Shown piece after piece: positions 31,914 to 40,280 of a stretch of DNA of 45,026 nucleotides. How positions within the stretch are numbered: position 1 is the stretch's first letter; each line of letters starts with the position of its first letter. The stretch is from Candidatus Sphingomonas excrementigallinarum (GTDB lineage Bacteria; Pseudomonadota; Alphaproteobacteria; Sphingomonadales; Sphingomonadaceae): positions 1 through 45,026 of the forward strand of contig DXIH01000183.1 of the NCBI GenBank assembly GCA_019112965.1, given 5' to 3'. A program made the position numbers and the translations under genes. A model generated the notes under the pieces. The model worked only from the letters and a program-made list of their open reading frames with translations. It was not told where the DNA came from and made no database searches.

Positions 31914-33248
31914 TTGCGCTGGCGCGATATCATTCGGATCAGCACGTTCCGCCTCTCGGCCATGCTGGGGGCGGTGTTCGTCGTGGGACTGATCGCGATG
32001 CTGGGCGTCGTCTATCTTGCCACCGCCCGCGACCTGACCGCGCGCAGTGATCGCATCCTGCACGCCGCCGCCCAGCGCCTGTTGCGGGTGCCCGCCGACC
32101 AGCTACCCGATCGCGTGCGATCCGAACTGCGGCGCGATCGGGCCGGCTTCAATTATCTGTCGCTGATCGCGGCCGATGGCACCGTGATCGTCGGCAATGT
32201 CCGACCGCTGCGACCGCTCTCGCCCGGCCGGCCTGTCGATGTCGAGGGCGGGTCACGCGGCCCCTTCCGCCTGGTCGCGCTGCGTACCGGGCAGGGCGAG
32301 ACGTTGTTGGTCGGACGCGACATCAGCCTGCTGCGCGATCTGCGCCACACCATCCTCGAAACCCTGATCGTCAGCGGTTTGCTGACCCTGTTATGCGTCG
32401 CGACGGCGGCGATTGGGTTCAGCCGCGCGCCCTTGCGCCGGGTGCGCGCCCTGCAACGCGCCAGCCGGGAGATTGCGGCGGGCGACTTCTCTGTCCGGAT
32501 GCCGATCGCGGGGCGGCATGACGAACTCGACCAGTTCGCGACCACGGTGAATGCGACGGTCGAGGAGGTCGGCCGAGTCGTTGCCCAGGTCAAGGGCGCG
32601 ACCGATGCCATCGCCCATGATCTGCGGACGCCGCTCACCCGCCTCCGCGCCACATTGAACGCCCTGCGACATCATCCCCATGACGTGGGTGGGGTGGCGG
32701 CGGGCATCCGCCAAGCGACCGGCGACCTTGATCTGGTGCTGGAGCGGTTCGCTGCCCTGCTCCGCATCTCCGAACTGGAGGCGGGGCGCCGCCGGGCGGG
32801 GTTCCGCACGATCGATCTGGGCACCCTCGTGACCCAGGTCGCAGAGCTCTACGAGCCACTGGCCGAGGATCGCGACATCACCCTGTCGGTCACCGCAAGA
32901 TCATGGTCGGCGGAGGGCGACGACAAGCTGTTGTTCGAGGCGTTGAGCAACCTGCTCGACAATGCGATCAAGTTCGGGCGTCCCGGCGGCCGGGTGGGCA
33001 TCGCCCTGGTCGACGACGCCCATGGACGCGCCATCGAGGTCCGCGACGACGGCCCCGGCATCGCAGCCGACGAGCGCGATGCCGTTCTGCGCCGATTCCA
33101 CCGGGGACAAGGGGCGCAGGATACCCCGGGCAGCGGCCTGGGCCTCAGCCTGGTTGTCGCGATCCTGCACCTGCATGGGTTTCGCCTCAGCCTGTCCGAT
33201 GCCGGGCCAGGACTTTGCGTGCGCATCGCGCTGCCGCGCCCGGTGTGA
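31914..33248 (+). CDS. Sensor histidine kinase paired with the efflux regulator
   Basis: The protein has 444 residues. Transmembrane helix 1 lies at about 15-36, a periplasmic sensor of about 105 residues follows, and helix 2 lies at about 148-170. HAMP (SRAPLRRVRALQRASREIAAGDFSVRM) leads to the H-box DAIAHDLRTPLTRLRATL, N-box LSNLLDNAIKFG, G1 VRDDGPGIAADE, and G2 PGSGLGLSLVVAIL. It should phosphorylate the regulator encoded just upstream. The start is a TTG at 31914 with GAGGAG close by; the next Met is at codon 17, inside the membrane helix. Its stop codon overlaps the second 19-bp operator candidate, which precedes the RND genes. The sensed signal is unknown; metal or drug is expected from context. 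Confidence 0.88.
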   Translation: MRWRDIIRISTFRLSAMLGAVFVVGLIAMLGVVYLATARDLTARSDRILHAAAQRLLRVPADQLPDRVRSELRRDRAGFNYLSLIAADGTVIVGNVRPLRPLSPGRPVDVEGGSRGPFRLVALRTGQGETLLVGRDISLLRDLRHTILETLIVSGLLTLLCVATAAIGFSRAPLRRVRALQRASREIAAGDFSVRMPIAGRHDELDQFATTVNATVEEVGRVVAQVKGATDAIAHDLRTPLTRLRATLNALRHHPHDVGGVAAGIRQATGDLDLVLERFAALLRISELEAGRRRAGFRTIDLGTLVTQVAELYEPLAEDRDITLSVTARSWSAEGDDKLLFEALSNLLDNAIKFGRPGGRVGIALVDDAHGRAIEVRDDGPGIAADERDAVLRRFHRGQGAQDTPGSGLGLSLVVAILHLHGFRLSLSDAGPGLCVRIALPRPV

Positions 33249-33263
33249 AATTCATTTAAGTCG
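33245..33263 (-). promoter_or_regulatory. Operator candidate, copy 2 (inverted copy before the RND operon)
   Basis: Exact reverse complement of the 19-bp sequence at 31164-31182. It overlaps the kinase stop codon and lies 118 bp before the RND pump start. Two identical copies bracketing one two-component system, each before a transcription unit, suggest binding by its regulator. Confidence 0.7.
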
Positions 33264-33380
33264 CCTGCGCCCGCGATTGGCGCGATGAGCAGCCGTCGGC
33301 GACGCGTTGCGGGTTCCCCACCCCCTTGATCCCCGCGCCGTCGCCGACACCGCCCCTCCCTGACGGTCACCGGGACGCCC

Positions 33381-36300
33381 ATGCTTCAGCTCGTCAAGCT
33401 CGCCCTCGCCAAGCCCTATACCTTCGTCGTTCTGGCCATCCTGATCGTGTTGGGCGGCGGCATCGCGGCGGTCGAGACGCCGACCGACATCTTTCCGGAC
33501 ATCCGCATCCCCGTGATCGCAGCGGTGTGGACCTATCGCGGCCTGCCGCCGCGCGACATGTCGGGCCGCGTCATCTATTATTACGAGCGTTCGCTGTCCT
33601 CGACCGTCGGCGATATCGACCATATCGAAAGCCAGTCGCTGTCGGGCGTCGGCATCGTGAAGATCTTCTTCCGCCCCGGCGTCGACATCCGCACCGCCAC
33701 CGCCCAGGTCACCTCCGCCTCGCAGACCGTGCTGAAGCAGATGCCGCCGGGCATCACCCCGCCGCTGATCCTAAACTACAACGCCTCGACCGTGCCGATC
33801 CTGCAACTCGCTTTGTCGGGCAAGGGGCTGTCCGAGCAGAAGATCTATGACCTGGGCCAGAATATGATCCGCCCGGCGCTGGCCTCGGTGCAGGGGGCGG
33901 CGATCCCCTCGCCTTATGGCGGCAAGGAACGCCAGATCCAGATCGACCTCGATCCCGCCGCGCTCCAGGCGCACCGGCTGTCGGCGACCGACGTCGCGAA
34001 CGCGCTGGCGCAGCAGAACCAGATCGTGCCAGCAGGCACCGCCAAGATCGGCCAGTACGAATATAATCTCCGCCTGAACAACAGCCCCGACGCGATCGAC
34101 GATCTCAACGACCTGCCGATCAGAACGATCGACGGGACGACCGTTCTGATGCGCGACGTGGCGCATGTCCGCGACGGATCGCCGCCGCAGCGCAACGAGG
34201 TGCGGGTCGACGGCGCGCGCTCGGTCCTGATGACCGTGCTGAAGAGCGGTTCGGCCTCGACCATCGCGATCGTCGATCAGGTCAAGGCGCTGATGCCCAA
34301 GCTGGAGGCCACGCTGCCGCCGGGCCTGAGCGTCAAGCCGCTGTCCGACCAGTCGGTGTTCGTGAAGGCGGCGGTGTCGGGCGTGATGCGCGAGGGCGTG
34401 ATCGCCGCCGCCCTGACCAGCCTGATGATCCTGCTGTTCCTCGGCTCGTGGCGCTCGACGGTCATCATCGCCGCGTCGATCCCGCTCGCCATCCTGGCCG
34501 CCATCGCCGGGCTGTCGCTGGCCGGGCAGACGCTCAACATCATGACGCTGGGCGGGCTGGCGCTGGCGGTCGGCATCCTGGTCGACGACGCGACCGTCAC
34601 GATCGAGAACATCAACTGGCACCTCGAACAGGGCAAGCCGGTGCGCGAGGCGATCCTGGACGGCGCCCGGCAGATCGTCGGCCCCGCCTTCGTCTCGCTG
34701 CTGTGCATCTGCATCGCCTTCGTGCCGATGTTCTTCCTGCCGGGCGTCGCGGGCTTCCTGTTCGCGCCCATGGCGATGGCGGTGGTCTTTGCGATGATCG
34801 CCTCGTTCGTCCTGTCGCGCACGCTGGTGCCGACCATGGGCAACTATCTGCTGCGCGATCATGCGGGCCCGCACACCGCCGAGGTGATGGTCAGCCACGA
34901 CGCGCAGGCCGGACGCCCGGAGAGCCGCAATCCGCTGCGCCGGTTCCAGCATGGCTTTGAGCGCCGGTTCGAGGCGGTACGCGGCTATTATACCGGCTTC
35001 CTCGCCTTCGCACTCGCCCGGCGGCGGCCCTTCGTCATCGGCTTCATGGTCGTGGTGCTGATGTCGTTCGCGCTGGTGCCGATGCTGGGCCGCAACTTCT
35101 TCCCCGCGGTCGATGCGGGGCAGATCAGCCTCCATGTCCGCGCGCCCGTCGGCACCCGGATCGAGGAGACGGCGGCGCTGTTCGACCATATCGAGAACCG
35201 CATCCGCCAGATCGTCCCGGCCGACCAGCTCCACACCATCGTCGACAATATCGGCCTGCCAGTCAGCGGCATCAACCGCGCCTATTCCAACACCGGCGGC
35301 GTCGGCCCGCAGGACGGCGACATCCTGGTCACGCTGAAGGAAGACCATCGCCCGACCGCCGATTTCGTCAAGGCGCTGCGCGAACAGTTGCCGCGGGATT
35401 TCCCCGGCTCGTCCTTCGCCTTCCTGCCCGCCGACATCGTCAGCCAGATCCTGAACTTCGGCTCGCCCGCCCCGATCGACGTGCAGGTCGCCGGGCCCGA
35501 CATGAAGGGGAACGAGGCCTATGCCCGGATGCTCGTCGCCCGCCTGTCGAAGGTGCCGGGGCTGGCCGATGTCCGCCTGCAACAGGCATCCAACTATCCC
35601 GAATATGCGGTCGACGTGGACCGCGCGCAGGCCAGCCGGCTGGGCATCACCGAAAACGACGTGACGCGCAGCCTGTCGGTCAATCTGGCGGGCAGCTCGC
35701 AGGTCGCGCCGACCTTCTGGCTGAACCCCAAGAACGGCGTGTCCTATCCGATCGTGGTGCAGTCGCCGCAATATCGCGCCAGCACCATCGAACAGCTCGA
35801 CAATCTGCCGATCACCGGCACGACGCCGGGCAGCTTCCAGACGCTTCAGGCGCTGGGCACGCTGCACCGCGAACCCAGCCCCGCGCTGGTCTCGCATTAT
35901 GCGGTGCAGCCGGTGTTCGACGTCTATGCGACGCCGCAGGGGCGTGATCTGGGCGCGGTCGCCGCCGATATCGACCGGGTGCTCGCCCAGACCAAGGGCC
36001 AGTTGCCCAAGGGCGCCACCGTCGCGATGCGCGGACAGGTGGAGACGATGAACACCGCCTTCACCGGCCTGATCCTCGGCCTCGCGGGCGCGGTCATCCT
36101 GATCTATCTGCTGATCGTCGTGAACTTCCAGAGCTGGATCGATCCGCTGGTGATCGTGTCCGCCCTGCCCGCCGCGCTCGCCGGGATCGTGTGGATGCTG
36201 TTCGCGACGCACACGCCGCTCAGCGTGCCCGCGCTGACCGGGGCCATCATGTGCATGGGTGTGGCGACCGCGAACAGCGTGCTGGTGGTCAGCTTCGCCC

Positions 36301-36602
36301 GAGAGCGGCTGGCGGCGTGCAGCGATGCGATCCAGGCGGCGATGGAGGCGGGCGCGACCCGCTTCCGCCCGGTGCTGATGACCGCCTTGTCGATGATGAT
36401 CGGCATGGCCCCAATGGCGCTGGGCCTGGGCGAAGGCGGCGAGCAGAATGCGCCGCTCGGCCGCGCCGTCATCGGCGGCCTGCTGTGCGCCACCCTCGCC
36501 ACCCTGGTCTTCGTCCCCGTCGTCTTCGCCATCGCGCACCGCCGCCAGAAGGCGGCCGCGCCCTCCCCCCTTATGCCCATCGGAGAAGCCATCCATGCAT
36601 GA
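33381..36602 (+). CDS. RND-family efflux transporter permease (AcrB/MdtB-like)
   Basis: The protein has 1073 residues with the RND layout: one N-terminal membrane helix, large periplasmic domain, six helices, second periplasmic domain, five to six helices. Landmarks are FPDIRIPVIAAVWTYRG after helix 1, the proton-relay segment LAVGILVDDATVTIENINWHL (Asp pair), the amphipathic 'SFVLSRTLVPTMGNYLL', and the C-terminal GAIMCMGVATANSVLVVSFARERL. The VDD form without the metal-type 'DFGxxVDG' motif indicates a drug, solvent or lipid-type substrate rather than the heavy-metal subfamily. It is the first gene of a pump-adaptor-outer membrane factor operon, overlapping the adaptor by 8 bp. An operator candidate precedes it, and a 10-bp inverted repeat (33295-33304 / 33339-33348) lies in its leader. 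Confidence 0.93.
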   Translation: MLQLVKLALAKPYTFVVLAILIVLGGGIAAVETPTDIFPDIRIPVIAAVWTYRGLPPRDMSGRVIYYYERSLSSTVGDIDHIESQSLSGVGIVKIFFRPGVDIRTATAQVTSASQTVLKQMPPGITPPLILNYNASTVPILQLALSGKGLSEQKIYDLGQNMIRPALASVQGAAIPSPYGGKERQIQIDLDPAALQAHRLSATDVANALAQQNQIVPAGTAKIGQYEYNLRLNNSPDAIDDLNDLPIRTIDGTTVLMRDVAHVRDGSPPQRNEVRVDGARSVLMTVLKSGSASTIAIVDQVKALMPKLEATLPPGLSVKPLSDQSVFVKAAVSGVMREGVIAAALTSLMILLFLGSWRSTVIIAASIPLAILAAIAGLSLAGQTLNIMTLGGLALAVGILVDDATVTIENINWHLEQGKPVREAILDGARQIVGPAFVSLLCICIAFVPMFFLPGVAGFLFAPMAMAVVFAMIASFVLSRTLVPTMGNYLLRDHAGPHTAEVMVSHDAQAGRPESRNPLRRFQHGFERRFEAVRGYYTGFLAFALARRRPFVIGFMVVVLMSFALVPMLGRNFFPAVDAGQISLHVRAPVGTRIEETAALFDHIENRIRQIVPADQLHTIVDNIGLPVSGINRAYSNTGGVGPQDGDILVTLKEDHRPTADFVKALREQLPRDFPGSSFAFLPADIVSQILNFGSPAPIDVQVAGPDMKGNEAYARMLVARLSKVPGLADVRLQQASNYPEYAVDVDRAQASRLGITENDVTRSLSVNLAGSSQVAPTFWLNPKNGVSYPIVVQSPQYRASTIEQLDNLPITGTTPGSFQTLQALGTLHREPSPALVSHYAVQPVFDVYATPQGRDLGAVAADIDRVLAQTKGQLPKGATVAMRGQVETMNTAFTGLILGLAGAVILIYLLIVVNFQSWIDPLVIVSALPAALAGIVWMLFATHTPLSVPALTGAIMCMGVATANSVLVVSFARERLAACSDAIQAAMEAGATRFRPVLMTALSMMIGMAPMALGLGEGGEQNAPLGRAVIGGLLCATLATLVFVPVVFAIAHRRQKAAAPSPLMPIGEAIHA

Positions 36603-37770
36603 CGCCGCCCCGGCCCCAGCTGTGTCGGCCGACACGCCCGCGCCCAAGGGCCTGAAGGCCGCCGGTATCACCGCCGCGATTCTGGCGATCGGCATCGTCG
36701 GCGTCGGTGCCCTGTCCCGCAGCCATGACGTCGCGGCGGCGGCCAGCTGGTCCACCGCCAATGCCATCCCGACCGTCCACCTGATTCCCGTCAAGGGCGG
36801 TGCGGCCAGCGAGGCGCTGGACCTGCCCGCCACGCTGGAGGCCTGGGAGGCCGCGCGGCTGTTCCCGCGCGTCGCCGGCTATGTGCGCAGCTGGTCGCAG
36901 GACATCGGCGCGCATGTCGCGGCGGGACAGCCGCTGGGCGTGATCGACACGCCCGAACTCGACGAACAGATCGGCCAGGCGCGCGCCGCACTCGCCAGCG
37001 CGCTGGCGCATGAGAAACTCGCGCGCAGCACCGCCGCCCGCTGGGCCGATCTGCTGACCACCTCCTCGGTGTCCAGGCAGGAGGTCGACGAAAAGAATGG
37101 CGACCTCGCGGTCAAGACCGCCGGTGTCGCCGAGGCGCGCGCCGCCCTGTCGCGGCTGGAGGCGATGAAGCGCTATGCCGTCGTACGCGCGCCCTTTGCC
37201 GGGGTCGTGACCGCGCGCAACGCCGAGGTCGGGGATCTGGTCGGGCCCGGTGCGGCCGCGCAGGTCCCGATGTTCGGCGTCGCCGACACGCATCGGATTC
37301 GCGTCTATGTCAGCGTCCCGCAGTCGCTGTCGGCGACGATCAGGCCGGGCATGACCGCGACGCTGACCGTCCCCGCCTTTCCCCGACGCCGCTTCACCGC
37401 GACGGTGGCGGGCCTGTCGAGCGCGGTCGATCCGCAATCGGGTGCCTTCCGGGTCCAGCTGCTCGCCGACAATCCCGATGGCCTGCTGAAGCCCGGCGGC
37501 TATGCCCAGGCGCGGTTCGACCTGCCCGGACAGGCGGGCGCGGCGCAGGTGCCGTCCAGCGCGATCCTGTTCGGCGCGGGCGGGGCGCAGGTCGCCACGG
37601 TCGATCCGCGCGGGCATATCGTGATGCACCAGGTCCATATCGGCCAGGACAATGGCCCGACCGTGCAGGTCCTGTCGGGCATCAGCCCCGGCGAACAGAT
37701 CGTCGACAACCCGCCCGACTCGCTGGCGCAGGGCGAGCTGGTCCGCGTGGGGCAGAATCGTCATGGCTAA
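36595..37770 (+). CDS. RND efflux periplasmic adaptor (membrane fusion protein)
   Basis: The protein has 391 residues. A membrane anchor lies at about 20-40 (GITAAILAIGIVGVGALSR). Then come the barrel-sandwich hybrid halves (LEAWEAARLFPRVAGYVRSW ... YAVVRAPFAGVVTARNAEVGDLV), separated by a helical hairpin (about 120-195) and followed by the beta-barrel (IRVYVSVPQSLSATIRPGMTATLTV) and membrane-proximal domain. It links the inner-membrane pump to the outer-membrane factor. It overlaps the genes on both sides (8 bp each), so the three are tightly cotranslated. The ATG at 36595 has GGAGAAG upstream. The order pump-adaptor-outer membrane factor differs from the more usual adaptor-pump-factor order. 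Confidence 0.93.
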   Translation: MHDAAPAPAVSADTPAPKGLKAAGITAAILAIGIVGVGALSRSHDVAAAASWSTANAIPTVHLIPVKGGAASEALDLPATLEAWEAARLFPRVAGYVRSWSQDIGAHVAAGQPLGVIDTPELDEQIGQARAALASALAHEKLARSTAARWADLLTTSSVSRQEVDEKNGDLAVKTAGVAEARAALSRLEAMKRYAVVRAPFAGVVTARNAEVGDLVGPGAAAQVPMFGVADTHRIRVYVSVPQSLSATIRPGMTATLTVPAFPRRRFTATVAGLSSAVDPQSGAFRVQLLADNPDGLLKPGGYAQARFDLPGQAGAAQVPSSAILFGAGGAQVATVDPRGHIVMHQVHIGQDNGPTVQVLSGISPGEQIVDNPPDSLAQGELVRVGQNRHG

Positions 37771-39208
37771 GCCCCTGTCCCGCTGGCTTGCGGGGGCCGC
37801 GCTGGTGCTGCTGGGCGGATGTTCGATGGCCCCCGCCTATCATCCGCCGGTGCTGCCCGCCCCGGTCGCGTTCAAGGAGATGCCCGGCGCCGGGGACCCG
37901 GTGTGGAAACCCGTCGATCCGGCGAACACCGCGCTGCCCGCCGCCTGGTGGACCGGCTTCGGCGATCCGCTGCTCGACCGACTGGAGGCGCGGATCGACA
38001 GCGACAATCCGACGCTGGCGGGCGCGCTGGCGCGTTACGACATGGCGCGGGCGACGCTGGCGGGGGCGCGTTCGGGGCTGTTCCCGCGCGTCGAGCTGAC
38101 GCCCGGCCTGATTCGCAACCGGCAGTCAGACGAGCGTCCGTTGCGCGGCGGGTCGCAACCCGATTTCTACACCGCCGCGACGCTCGGCGGCGATATATCC
38201 TATGAGGCCGATCTGTGGGGGCGCGTGCGCAACTCGGTCGCCTCGGGCCGCGCACTCGCCCAGGCCAGTCGCGACGATCTGGCCGCGGTCAAGCTGGCGT
38301 TGCAGGGGCAGCTGGCCGCCGATTTCGTCCGCCTGCGCGGCCAGGACCAGCAGCTCGCGCTGCTCGCCCAGACGATCGACGCCTTTGCCAGGGCCGATGC
38401 CCTGACCCGCAACCGCTTCCGCGGCGGCATCGCGACCGGCATGGATGTCGGCCGCGCGGGCGCGTTGCTGGGGGAAGCGCGCGCGCAATATGCCGCGTTG
38501 CAGGCGGACCGGGCGGTGACCGAACATGCGATCGCCAGCCTGGTCGGGCAAACCGCCTCGACCTTCTCCATCCCCCGCCTCGACACGCCGCTGGCCCTGC
38601 CCGCGATCCCGGTCGGCCTCCCCTCGACCCTGCTCGCCCGCCGCCCCGATGTCGCAGCAGCCGAAAGGCGGATGGCGGCGGCCAATGCGCGGATCGGCGT
38701 CGCCAAGGCGGCCTTCTTCCCGCAGATCACGCTGGGCGGTGCGGGCGGGTTTCAGAGCACGGCGCTGGCGGACCTCATCGCGGCCCCGAATATCTTCTGG
38801 GCGATCGGGCCGGGCGCCATCCTCAACCTGTTCGATGGCGGCAAGCGCCGCGCCGATGTCGCCGCCGCACGCGCCGACTGGAGTGCCGCGACCGCCGAAT
38901 ACCGCGCCCGCGCGCTGGGCGCATTCCAGGATGTCGAGGATGCGCTGGCCACGCTGCGCTATCTGGATGAGGCCCAATCGGCGCAGGATCAGGCGGTAAA
39001 ATCCGCCGCCGGGACCAGTGCGATTGCGCTGGACCGCTACATCAAAGGTGCCGCCACCTATCTCGACGTGACAACCGCCCAGGAAAGCCTTCTCCGGGAC
39101 CAGCAAAGTGCCCTGTCGCTTCGGACGCAACGCCTGACAGCCAGCGTCGCGCTCGCCCGTGCGTTGGGCGGAGGGGATCCCCTCTCACGGGTCGATAGAC
39201 GCCGATGA
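37763..39208 (+). CDS. RND efflux outer-membrane factor lipoprotein (NodT/OprM family)
   Basis: The protein has 481 residues. The lipobox L-L-G-G-C marks a lipid-anchored outer membrane protein. The mature chain has the OprM/NodT signatures: AWWTGFGDPLLDRLEARIDSDNPTLAGALARYDMARA, ISYEADLWGRVRNSVASGRALAQAS, GLPSTLLARRPDVAAAERRMAAANARIGVAKAAFFPQITL, and ALGAFQDVEDAL in the second repeat. It forms the trimeric outer-membrane tunnel. The start overlaps the adaptor stop by 8 bp, so it closes the efflux operon. Downstream is a degenerate region with a regulator relic and no clear terminator. Confidence 0.93.
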   Translation: MAKPLSRWLAGAALVLLGGCSMAPAYHPPVLPAPVAFKEMPGAGDPVWKPVDPANTALPAAWWTGFGDPLLDRLEARIDSDNPTLAGALARYDMARATLAGARSGLFPRVELTPGLIRNRQSDERPLRGGSQPDFYTAATLGGDISYEADLWGRVRNSVASGRALAQASRDDLAAVKLALQGQLAADFVRLRGQDQQLALLAQTIDAFARADALTRNRFRGGIATGMDVGRAGALLGEARAQYAALQADRAVTEHAIASLVGQTASTFSIPRLDTPLALPAIPVGLPSTLLARRPDVAAAERRMAAANARIGVAKAAFFPQITLGGAGGFQSTALADLIAAPNIFWAIGPGAILNLFDGGKRRADVAAARADWSAATAEYRARALGAFQDVEDALATLRYLDEAQSAQDQAVKSAAGTSAIALDRYIKGAATYLDVTTAQESLLRDQQSALSLRTQRLTASVALARALGGGDPLSRVDRRR

Positions 39209-39288
39209 GCGGCTTTTGGAATCCCGACAATGTCTTGACTGTGCCGCGCCCTTTTGCCGTTCCCCGATACTTGCGGCAGGGGCATTGA

Positions 39289-39520
39289 GATGCCGTCGTG
39301 CTGGACCGGATGCTGCCCGACTTGAACGGCCTGTCGGGTGAAGGACCGGAGCGAGGAGCTGGCGAGCGGCGCGGACGGTTATCTCGCCAAGTCGTCCGAC
39401 ATGGGACGACCGCGCCAACCGGATCACCGCGATCAGACGGCGGGGCACCGCCAACGGCGAGGCCCCGCGTCCCCGGCATCAGGTCGAGCGCGACGGGCGT
39501 CGACGCTTATCGCGCGGCGG
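39289..39520 (+). pseudogene. Decayed OmpR-family response regulator fragment
   Basis: Three pieces in different frames line up with one response regulator. Frame A (39289 onward): DAVVLDRMLPDLNGLS, the phosphoacceptor strand and loop. Frame B (39341 onward): VKDRSEELASGADGYLAKS, the end of the receiver. Frame C (39405 onward): DDRANRITAIRRRGTANGEA and following Arg-rich residues, resembling the linker and first winged-helix strands. About 25 residues between A and B are missing. It is a relic of a regulator close in style to those at 31235 and 42297. Its 3' edge is uncertain and it runs into the convergent Dps-like gene. Confidence 0.7.
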
Positions 39521-40169
39521 GTGCCGTGCGGGCCATCGGCGGCACCGGGCGGCCGCCGTTCAGGTCCGCGCCGTTATTGGCGTCGGTGGGGGTCGGCTGC
39601 ATCATGGCGCGCATCTGCCACTGATATTTGTCGATCGCGTGCTGCACTTCCTGCAACAGGTTCGAGGTGGTGGGGTCGCCATCCTCGCTGGCCTTGATGC
39701 CCTGGCCGACCTCGTCGCTGACCACGCGGTAGTTGGTCGCGAACCAGCCGATCACCTGCGCATCGTCGATGAAGCCGCCCGGCATTTCCGGCACGCGGCT
39801 GGTGCGCACGATGGTGTTGGCGCGACCATCCGCAGAGGCGCCGATGGCGAGCAGCCGCTCGGCCACTTCGTCGGCATATTTGGCGACGCCGTCATGATGG
39901 TCCTGCAACAGCTCGTGCAGTGGGTAGAACAGCGTGCCCGACACATTCCAATGCGCCTGCTTGGTCTGGAGCTGAAGTTGCTGGAGTTCGATCAGCGTCT
40001 GCTGAAGCGCCATGATTGAGGCACGCTGGGCCTCGCCCTGCGGGCCGCCATGCGGCTGGCTGGACAAGCTGTTTTGCGGAAATCCGTTGCCCGTCTGGGT
40101 GTCGCCCGTCTGGGCGAAAGCGGGCGCGGCAAAGAGGCACGCGACCAGCGCGAGCGAAGCGTAACGCAT
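39507..40169 (-). CDS. Dps-like ferritin family protein with Sec signal peptide (exported)
   Basis: The protein has 220 residues. Residues 1-19 form a clear signal peptide (MRYASLALVACLFAAPAFA, cut before Q20), followed by a Gln/Gly-rich spacer (20-48) and a Dps domain (about 50-190). Ferroxidase positions compared with the family: H73 (AHWNV), H85 (PLHELL), D100 and E104 are present, but the Asp expected at position 89 is Gln, with an Asp right beside it at 90. A disordered Pro/Asn-rich tail ends the protein. Most Dps proteins are cytoplasmic, so periplasmic or secreted iron/peroxide handling is implied. It lies 111 bp after the histidine kinase gene on the same strand, so it may belong to that metal-type regulon. 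An AAGGAA site precedes the start. Confidence 0.85.
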   Translation of the reverse strand: MRYASLALVACLFAAPAFAQTGDTQTGNGFPQNSLSSQPHGGPQGEAQRASIMALQQTLIELQQLQLQTKQAHWNVSGTLFYPLHELLQDHHDGVAKYADEVAERLLAIGASADGRANTIVRTSRVPEMPGGFIDDAQVIGWFATNYRVVSDEVGQGIKASEDGDPTTSNLLQEVQHAIDKYQWQMRAMMQPTPTDANNGADLNGGRPVPPMARTAPAAR

Positions 40170-40280
40170 CGTTCCTGTTCCTTCGATAAGGGGCTCAGCC
40201 GGGGGAATGAACTTCGGCTCAGGCCGTTGATCGGCGGACGGTGAACGCGACCATCGGGATAGGGTTCTATAAATTTATGT

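Noticed and set aside
33295..33348. 10-bp inverted repeat GTCGGCGACG/CGTCGCCGAC in the RND leader
   Set aside because: The 34-bp loop and GC-rich background make it weak evidence for an operator or attenuator; noted only within the RND entry.
33771..36833. 1020-codon minus-strand open frame opposite the RND pump
   Set aside because: Composition is Arg/Asp/Gly/His-rich low-complexity text typical of antisense frames in GC-rich genes; the plus-strand RND protein is unmistakable.
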